A stretch of DNA of 47,684 nt, taken from the NCBI GenBank assembly GCA_027307045.1, contig DAHUXR010000029.1, forward strand, positions 1 to 47,684, given 5' to 3'. A program made the translations under genes and the position numbers. How positions within the stretch are numbered: the stretch's first letter is position 1; every line of letters begins with the position of its first letter. Positions 41,455-47,684 of the stretch are shown one piece after another. Under the pieces are notes generated by a model that was given only the letters and a program-made list of their open reading frames with translations, was not told the DNA's origin and searched no databases. This stretch comes from Acidobacteriaceae bacterium (GTDB taxonomy: Bacteria > Acidobacteriota > Terriglobia > Terriglobales > Acidobacteriaceae).

Positions 41455-42693
41455 ATGTGGATCGGCACAAAACATGCGATCTTTGTAGCTGCGGGAGTCT
41501 TGCTCTGCCTGGTCGTCGGCAGCTTTGTTACTTACCGCGTGCGCGCCAAAGGGCCGTCAGATAGAGTTTCCGCTGAAAGTGCGATGCCCGCGGCGGTGGC
41601 CGTGGCAAAGCGAAGCACCGTTTCCAACAGCTTTTCTGTTGCCGGCGAATTCGTGCCTTATCAGGAAGTTGAGCTTCACGCGAAAGTTGCCGGTTATATC
41701 CGGAAAATCAACGTCGATATTGGCGACCATGTAAAAACCGGGGAAGTCCTGGCCGTGCTGGAAGTGCCTGAGTTGAATGCCCAGGTTACGGGCGCCGAGG
41801 CCGGAGTCCAGCACAGCAAACAGGAAATTCTTCGCTTGAAGAGTGAAGTGGCCCGGGCCAATGCCGACCATGATTCGGTGCACACGGCGGCGGAACGCTT
41901 ACAGCAGGTCTTTAAAACCCAGCCTGGCCTGATTGCCCAACAGGAACTTGACGATGTTCTTGCCAAAGACCGCGCTTCTGAGGCACAGGTTGAAGCCGCA
42001 AAATCAGCTCTGGCGGCGGCCCAGGAAGGGCTTGCCGGATCGCAGGCTACACGCGAGCAGGTGGGAGCAATGCAGGAATACTCTCGCATCGTCGCGCCGT
42101 TCAACGGAGTTGTGACCTGGCGCTATGCCGATACAGGTTCGCTGATCCAGGCGGGAACCTCCAATAGCAACTCGCTTCCCGTGGTGAAAGTTGCGCAGGT
42201 GAACGTGTTGCGCCTGAGGCTGCCCGTGCCTGAATCGGTGGCCAGCCACGTTGGAATTGGCACCAAAGCCGATATCCATGTGCAAGCCACCGGAGAGCAC
42301 CTTACCGGGAAAGTTGCTCGCCTCACCGATTCCTTTGATCGCTCCACGCGCACCATGCAGGTGGAAGTGGATGTCCCAAACCAGAACAACAAACTTTCTC
42401 CCGGCATGTATGCTGACGTCTCTCTCCTGCTGGATAACCGCCAGGGCGCTCTTACCGTGCCCGTGCAGGCATTAAATCGCGAGAACGATAAAACCACTGT
42501 GTATCTGGTGAACCAGCAGAACCGCATTGAAGTGCGTGAGATCCACACCGGGCTGGAGGAGCCTAATCGCGTTGAAGTGCTGGCCGGCTTGAATCCTGGC
42601 GACCGTGTGATTGTCGGCAACTTTGCGGCTTACCGGAACGGGCAGCTTGTCAATCCAAAAGTCAGCATTTTTGAGGCAGGGGGCGCGCAGTAA
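41455..42693 (+). CDS. RND efflux periplasmic adaptor (membrane fusion protein)
   Basis: This 412-residue protein has an N-terminal membrane anchor (HAIFVAAGVLLCLVVGSFVTYRV), the biotinyl-lipoyl hairpin halves (ELHAKVAGYIRKINVDIGDH, VKTGEVLAVLEVPEL), an alpha-helical hairpin of about 100 residues, a beta-barrel domain (VPESVASHVGIGTKADIHV) and a membrane-proximal domain (LTVPVQALNRENDKTTVYLV). It links the inner-membrane pump to a TolC-type channel. The stop overlaps the permease start (TAATG). Substrates are unknown. A plain promoter is not evident in the 173 bases upstream. Confidence 0.93.
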   Translation: MWIGTKHAIFVAAGVLLCLVVGSFVTYRVRAKGPSDRVSAESAMPAAVAVAKRSTVSNSFSVAGEFVPYQEVELHAKVAGYIRKINVDIGDHVKTGEVLAVLEVPELNAQVTGAEAGVQHSKQEILRLKSEVARANADHDSVHTAAERLQQVFKTQPGLIAQQELDDVLAKDRASEAQVEAAKSALAAAQEGLAGSQATREQVGAMQEYSRIVAPFNGVVTWRYADTGSLIQAGTSNSNSLPVVKVAQVNVLRLRLPVPESVASHVGIGTKADIHVQATGEHLTGKVARLTDSFDRSTRTMQVEVDVPNQNNKLSPGMYADVSLLLDNRQGALTVPVQALNRENDKTTVYLVNQQNRIEVREIHTGLEEPNRVEVLAGLNPGDRVIVGNFAAYRNGQLVNPKVSIFEAGGAQ

Positions 42694-45600
42694 TGCCCAG
42701 TTTTGCCATCAAATATCCCTTCTTCATCATCATGTTGTGCCTCATCATCGGAGTGGTGGGTGTAACTACGGTCGCCCGCATGCCGGTCGATTTATTTCCT
42801 AACATCAATATTCCTGTCGTTGTCGTCGCAACGTTTTACTCCGGCATGCCGCCGGAGCAGATTGAGGCCGATATTACTGGCCGTTTCGAGCGTTTCTTTA
42901 CCCTGGGCAGCGGCATAGACCATATGGAATCGCGTTCCTTGCCGGGAGTAAGCCTGATCAAAGTTTATTTCCAGCCGGGAACCAATGCCGATTCCGCCGT
43001 CAGCACCATTTCAAACCTCGCCATGGCGAACCTGCGCAGATTGCCTCCGGGCACTCTGCCTCCAGTGGTTTTAAAATTCGACGCATCAAGCTTGCCGGTT
43101 TGCCTGATCACCTTGAAGGGTGAAGGAATGAGCGAGACGCAGCTGCGCGATCTGGGCCAATATAACGTCCGCAACCAGGTGGCAAACGTACCCGGCGCTT
43201 CCGTGCCTCAGCCTTTCGGCGGCAAATACCGCCAGATTCAAGTCTATGTTGATCCAGTAAAACTTCAGGCCCACCAGCTCAGTCTCATGGATGTTGTTCG
43301 CACCGTGAACAACTCCAACATGATTCTGCCTGCCGGCGACGTGCGCATCGGTCCCAAAGACTTCAACATTTACACCAACAGCCAGTTGCCCACCACGGAT
43401 GAGATCAACAGATTGCCCTTAAAGACGGTCGGCAATGCTTCCGTGATGGTGGGCGATGTTGGTCATGCCATGGACGCGCAACAGATCCAGACTAGCGTTG
43501 TTCGCGTGGACGGTCAGAAATCGGTTTATCTTCCCGTTTTGAAACAGGGTGGAGACAGCAACACAATTGCGATCGTGGACGGAATCAAAGACATTGTGTC
43601 CGATCTGACTGACGTCCCGAAAAATCTTATCGCCAAAGTTGTTTTTGACCAGTCAATTTACGTGAAAACCGCCATCAAAAACCTCGGCGTTGAGGGTGGT
43701 ATCGGGCTGGTGCTGACGGCGATAATGATTCTAGTCTTCCTGGGTAGCATGCGGGCTACTGTGGCTGTTCTGCTCTCAATTCCGCTTTCAGCTCTTGCCA
43801 CTTTTCTGATCCTGAACATGGGTGGCGGAACCATTAACACCATGGTTCTTGGCGGACTTGCGCTCGCATTGTCGCGATTGATTGATAATTCCGTAGTAGT
43901 GCTGGAAAACATTTTCCGTCATTTGGAGATGGGCGAGCCGGTACAGGAAGCGGCTGAAAAAGGCGGCAATGAGGTTGCGTTGCCCGTGCTGGCTGCCACC
44001 TTTACCACCGCGATTGTCTTCTTCCCAGTGGTTTTCCTTTACGGTGTGAGCCGGTTTCTCTTTATCGCTCTTGCGGCGGCAGTCGTTTTGTCCTTGTTTG
44101 CCTCTTATGTAGTCGCTTTGACCGTGGTGCCGTTATTCTGCGCGAAATTTATTCATCGTCTGGAAGCGGATGAAGAAAGCGGACATGATGTCCGCCGGTC
44201 TGTTTTTGGACACTTTGTTCACTGGTTCAATCGCAGGTATAACGATCTGCTGGCTCGTTACGACGGGGCTGTTGGAATAACATTGCTACGGCCCGCGGCC
44301 ACCGTTCTCGGCGTGATCGGGATCTTTGTCTTCAGTCTCGCGCTTTATCCGATGTTGGGTATTTCTTTTTTCCCACGGACTGATCCGGGGCAATTTGTCA
44401 TTAACCTGAAGGCCCCAACCGGCACACGAATCGAACTCACAGACGAGTATGTGAAGCGGGTTGAGAGTGAAATTCGTGAAGTTGTGGATCCCTCTGACAT
44501 GGGAATGATTGTTTCAAATATCGGCGTAACCCCCGGGTTTTCCTCCATGTACACCAGCAACTCGGGGCAGCATACGGCCACAGTACAAGTCAGCTTGAAG
44601 GAAGGACACAAGATCGGCAGTTACGAATACATGAGGCGCGTGCGTGCCAGGCTTGGTGAGGACCTTCCGGAACTTGCCACGTATTTCCAGTCAGGTGGAC
44701 TGGTGGATGCCGTCATCAATCTAGGTTTGCCCGCTCCCATTGACATTCAGGTGGGCGGCAACAATCTGCATGAGGCTTATGCAACCGCCGCTGAACTGGC
44801 CCGTCAGATTCGCGGGGTCAAAGGAGTTAGCGATGTACTCATTCCCCAGGACCTGGATTATCCAGCTTTGCGTCTGGACGTTAATCGCGAAATGGCTTCA
44901 CGGCTGGGGCTTTCCTCAAGAGAAGTGGTTGACAATGTGATCACGGCGCTCACGTCCAACCAGATGATTGCTCCCAGTTACTGGGTGGACCCGAAAACGG
45001 GCAATGATTACATGCTCACGGTCCAATATCCTGACGCCCAGATTCGTTCCATGGCTGATCTGAAACAGATTCCAATGCGATCCGCCAATGGGATCAGCAC
45101 CACACAACTGGGAGATGTTTCAGACATAAAGGCGATTCAATCGCCCACGGAAGTCGACCATTATCAACTCCGGCGTGTCATTGACGTTTACGTCTCGCCT
45201 GCCGCAGAAGACCTGGGAGGGCTCGCCGCACGCGTTGACAAGATTATCGCGGCGACAAAAAGGCCAGAAAATGTTCGCATAGCGGTGCGTGGATCGGTGG
45301 AAGGGATGCGCCAGTCATTCAAGAGCTTCGGAATCGGTTTGATACTTTCCGTCGTGCTGGTCTACCTGATTTTGATGGCCCAATTTGCGTCATTCGTTGA
45401 TCCCTTGATTATTCTTCTTGCCATTCCGCCGGGAATTACCGGCGTGATTCTTATCCTGCTTTTGACGCATACCACGCTCAACGTAATGTCCCTGATGGGC
45501 GTCATCATGATGACAGGCATCGTGGTTTCCAACAGTATTTTGATTGTCGACGTTACGCGCGTTCTCAGAAAAGAAGGCAAGCCTATCCGTGAAGCTGTAG

Positions 45601-45824
45601 CCACGGCTTGCCGCCTGCGTCTTCGTCCCATTCTGATGACATCGCTGGCCACCATTCTGGGGCTTATTCCCATGGCTCTGGCTCTTGAAGCCGGCAGTGA
45701 GCAATATGCTCCGTTGGCCCGGGCCATTATCGGCGGTCTCACGGTATCGGTGGTGGTTACGGTATTCCTGGTTCCAGCCGCGTACCTGCTCGTTCACCGG
45801 CGTGAAGAAGCAGTGCAGAAATAA
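42693..45824 (+). CDS. RND efflux permease (AcrB/HAE1-like)
   Basis: This 1043-residue inner-membrane pump has about 12 membrane helices, two large periplasmic loops and the usual N-terminus (KYPFFIIMLCLIIGVVGVTT). The helix 4 segment reads RLIDNSVVVLENIF, so only the first of the two Asp residues of AcrB is kept (Asp-Asn instead of Asp-Asp). The helix 10 segment reads GIVVSNSILIVDVT, with Ser where AcrB has the relay Lys. Such residues occur in a large and poorly characterised RND branch. Energy coupling and substrate therefore cannot be assumed from AcrB. It is the middle gene of the efflux operon. Confidence 0.93.
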   Translation: MPSFAIKYPFFIIMLCLIIGVVGVTTVARMPVDLFPNINIPVVVVATFYSGMPPEQIEADITGRFERFFTLGSGIDHMESRSLPGVSLIKVYFQPGTNADSAVSTISNLAMANLRRLPPGTLPPVVLKFDASSLPVCLITLKGEGMSETQLRDLGQYNVRNQVANVPGASVPQPFGGKYRQIQVYVDPVKLQAHQLSLMDVVRTVNNSNMILPAGDVRIGPKDFNIYTNSQLPTTDEINRLPLKTVGNASVMVGDVGHAMDAQQIQTSVVRVDGQKSVYLPVLKQGGDSNTIAIVDGIKDIVSDLTDVPKNLIAKVVFDQSIYVKTAIKNLGVEGGIGLVLTAIMILVFLGSMRATVAVLLSIPLSALATFLILNMGGGTINTMVLGGLALALSRLIDNSVVVLENIFRHLEMGEPVQEAAEKGGNEVALPVLAATFTTAIVFFPVVFLYGVSRFLFIALAAAVVLSLFASYVVALTVVPLFCAKFIHRLEADEESGHDVRRSVFGHFVHWFNRRYNDLLARYDGAVGITLLRPAATVLGVIGIFVFSLALYPMLGISFFPRTDPGQFVINLKAPTGTRIELTDEYVKRVESEIREVVDPSDMGMIVSNIGVTPGFSSMYTSNSGQHTATVQVSLKEGHKIGSYEYMRRVRARLGEDLPELATYFQSGGLVDAVINLGLPAPIDIQVGGNNLHEAYATAAELARQIRGVKGVSDVLIPQDLDYPALRLDVNREMASRLGLSSREVVDNVITALTSNQMIAPSYWVDPKTGNDYMLTVQYPDAQIRSMADLKQIPMRSANGISTTQLGDVSDIKAIQSPTEVDHYQLRRVIDVYVSPAAEDLGGLAARVDKIIAATKRPENVRIAVRGSVEGMRQSFKSFGIGLILSVVLVYLILMAQFASFVDPLIILLAIPPGITGVILILLLTHTTLNVMSLMGVIMMTGIVVSNSILIVDVTRVLRKEGKPIREAVATACRLRLRPILMTSLATILGLIPMALALEAGSEQYAPLARAIIGGLTVSVVVTVFLVPAAYLLVHRREEAVQK

Positions 45825-45864
45825 GACGCAAGAAAAAATGTTTATTTTCGAGGAAAAGTCTGCA

Positions 45865-47361
45865 ATGAAACTGATCAGTTCAATGCTTCTTGTGTTCTTA
45901 GGCGTTCTGATTTTTGGCTCGCTCGCGATTTCCCAGGAAGTAAATGCCCCTTTGCCGGCGAAACAGCAGCAGGATTGCGCGAAAAATGCCAGCTGCCCTT
46001 TTAATGCGCCGCCATCCTCCTTGAGCACGGCTGAAATCGATTTGGCTCAGGTACTGGCGATGAACACCGGCAGTGAGCAAGGGGGAACTTCGGCGGTTCC
46101 GGTTCAGAACGGCGCGCAGGCGAACCAGGCTTCAGGGGGAGCGGTTCCAAAACTGAGTCTGCATGATGCCGAGCAACTGGCGATCAAAAACCATCCCCGG
46201 ATAACCATCGCGCAATTAAGCGCCCTGGCATCAAAAGAAGTGGCTCGCCAAGTGCGATCGGCTTATTTTCCCACGATCAGTTTCAACAGCACCGGCGTGA
46301 CCACCTACCATGACGGCAACAGGATTACCGCCGGGGCCCTCAATAATCCCAGCGTTTTTGATCGCGCCGGGGCCGGCCTGGTGGCCAGCCAGTTGATTAC
46401 TGATTTTGGACGTACAAGCAATCTGAACTCGGCCGCTAACCTCCATGCCCAGGCACAACAGCAAAACGCTTTGGCCACCCGCGAGCAAATCGTTTTTGCC
46501 GTTGATCAGGCATTTTATGACGCGCTCTCAACTGACGTTCTGGTGAAGGTTGCCGACCAGACCGTCCAATCCAGACAGGTGCTTGTGAATCAGGTGGACG
46601 CCCTGGAAAAAGCGAAACTGCGGTCGGCGCTTGATTTAAGCTTCGCGAGTGTCTCCCTGGCCCAGGCGCAACTGCTGCTGGTGAACGCGAAAAGCAATCG
46701 CGACGCAGCTTATGCAACCCTCACTGAAGCGCTCGGCTTGCCGAACCAGCAGCCGTTTGAATTAGTGGATGTTGCCGCTCCTCAACCGCTCTCCGGTACG
46801 ATTGATGAAGTTATTCAGCAGGCATTGGCAAATCGTCCGGACGTAAAAGCTCTTCAACTGGAGCAAGGCTCGGCGGAACATCTGATGACCGCGGAAGAAA
46901 GGCTACAGTTACCTGACATCTCCGCGCTGGGAACTACCGGCGTGACGCCGGTTGCCAGTGAGCGCCTTGGGACCAATGCTTATGGCGCTATTGGAGTCAA
47001 TATTCATATACCGGTATTTAATGGGTTCCTGTTTAGTGCTCGCGCCGCGGAAGCAAAGGACCAGGCCCGAGCCGCCGCTGAACGCGTGCGTGACCTGAGA
47101 GACAGCGTGGTCCGCGAAGTGCGCGTAGCGTACCTGAACGTAAACAGCGCATTTGAACGCGAAAATGTGGCCGCCAAGCTTCTTGGCCAGGCCACCCTGT
47201 CACTAAACCTGGCTCAGGCGCGTTACAATCTCGGGTTAAGTTCCATTGTGGAACTGAGTCAGGCCCAGTTGCAGCAAACAGAGGCTGAAATCAGTACTGT
47301 CACCGCTAAGTACCAATATGAGATGGCTGTTTCCGCTCTGGCATTTCAGGTGGGGCAGTAG
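45865..47361 (+). CDS. TolC-family outer membrane efflux protein
   Basis: The gene is 498 codons from the ATG at 45865, which opens a proper signal peptide (KLISSMLLVFLGVLIFGSLA); a start at 45838 is possible, and the frame is open from 45685 inside the permease gene. Two outer-membrane efflux repeats are visible: LSLHDAEQLAIKNHPRITIA and the second around LANRPDVKALQLEQGSAEH, with long helical hairpins (FERENVAAKLLGQATLSLNL; VELSQAQLQQTEAEIST). An N-terminal segment of about 80 residues with two Cys (DCAKNASCPF) is atypical and unexplained. It completes the tripartite pump. Confidence 0.9.
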   Translation: MKLISSMLLVFLGVLIFGSLAISQEVNAPLPAKQQQDCAKNASCPFNAPPSSLSTAEIDLAQVLAMNTGSEQGGTSAVPVQNGAQANQASGGAVPKLSLHDAEQLAIKNHPRITIAQLSALASKEVARQVRSAYFPTISFNSTGVTTYHDGNRITAGALNNPSVFDRAGAGLVASQLITDFGRTSNLNSAANLHAQAQQQNALATREQIVFAVDQAFYDALSTDVLVKVADQTVQSRQVLVNQVDALEKAKLRSALDLSFASVSLAQAQLLLVNAKSNRDAAYATLTEALGLPNQQPFELVDVAAPQPLSGTIDEVIQQALANRPDVKALQLEQGSAEHLMTAEERLQLPDISALGTTGVTPVASERLGTNAYGAIGVNIHIPVFNGFLFSARAAEAKDQARAAAERVRDLRDSVVREVRVAYLNVNSAFERENVAAKLLGQATLSLNLAQARYNLGLSSIVELSQAQLQQTEAEISTVTAKYQYEMAVSALAFQVGQ

Positions 47362-47684
47362 GGATACAAATCTCAAACAAGTGAACTTTGACCCACTGGC
47401 ACCTGCCTGTCAGTCGGAATCTTCGTTGTCGACAGCTCGTGGGTAGCATACTAAGCCTCCTTGATTATCCCGTGATGGTCCGGCCTTAAATATAAGCGCC
47501 CGGTAGTGACGTCTAGATTCCATAATGAAATATCGTTGGACGAGACAACTAAGTGATCTCCATTATTGACACACCTTAATCAGTCTCATAATGTTCAGCC
47601 ATGAAAGACTAGAAAGGGCTGGGTCATTCCAGCAGGGTCCCCAATCTTGAAATCTTTTTAAAGCCTACCTCGCAACCTGGCATT
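47362..47684. other. Non-coding end of the window
   Basis: I see no gene, clear terminator or promoter in these 323 bases after the efflux operon. Confidence 0.4.

Noticed and set aside
45685..45864. Upstream extension of the TolC-family gene
   Set aside because: It lies mainly within the permease gene, and the signal peptide begins at 45865.
1..47684. CRISPR arrays, tRNA, rRNA and riboswitches
   Set aside because: No regularly spaced repeats, no tRNA-like cloverleaf with a CCA end and no known aptamer pattern were noticed by eye. A covariance-model search was not possible, so small RNAs may be missed.

Overview
The window is most likely from a soil-type Acidobacteriota genome. That is an inference from gene content: an XrtA-type (exosortase-associated) exopolysaccharide locus, Hydin-like and beta-helix secreted proteins, an RND efflux operon and REP-like hairpins. 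No rRNA, tRNA or CRISPR array was seen. About 38 protein genes can be supported.

Layout. 1-1450: the end of a restriction-modification island (partial restriction-enzyme-like gene, vsr, a small unknown gene), then REP-like hairpins and a gene remnant. 1758-16229: a long forward exopolysaccharide (EPS) operon with a sigma54 activator lacking a receiver, polyprenyl-phosphate sugar transferase, Wza-like export protein, a beta-barrel candidate, Wzz-like chain-length protein, flippase, O-antigen ligase/polymerase, asparagine-synthase-like amidotransferase, GT2, formyltransferase and polysaccharide deacetylase. 16264-23100: mainly reverse-strand EPS genes (GT4; tyrosine autokinase and its AAA ATPase; an ATP-grasp/LMW-phosphatase fusion; a deacetylase), with a tiny forward PEP-CTERM-like protein among them. 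23279-27284: a forward operon with two deacetylases, a GT4 and a GT2. 27296-32282: reverse-strand genes for a secreted beta-helix protein, a lipoprotein, a methyltransferase and a FemAB/CelD-like acyltransferase. 33070-35417: a soluble histidine kinase and a sigma54 response regulator. 35476-38687: an SDR epimerase, an NlpC/P60 protein and a lipase/alarmone-hydrolase fusion. 38932-40478: an IS110-family element. 40943-47361: a small membrane protein and a three-gene RND efflux operon.

The main result of the hunt is a regulatory network. Eight intergenic sites match the -24/-12 promoter of sigma54 (GG-N10-GC with the expected flanks), and each lies at a suitable distance upstream of an EPS-related gene or operon. 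Four of the intergenic regions that hold six of these promoters also contain an 18-bp palindrome close to TGTGCAA-N4-TTGCACA, centred about 80-190 bp upstream of the predicted start sites, as expected of an enhancer for a sigma54 activator. The window encodes two such activators with nearly identical recognition helices. One has no receiver and sits behind its own sigma54 promoter; the other is a response regulator paired with a cytosolic kinase. This is a reading of one sequence and needs a genome-wide search and expression data.

Other notable items are a 72-residue protein that is almost only a signal segment plus a PEP-CTERM-like tail, with no exosortase in the window; two unusual gene fusions; and an IS110 transposase whose start is out of frame at a CTT TAA with the geometry of RF2-type +1 frameshifting.
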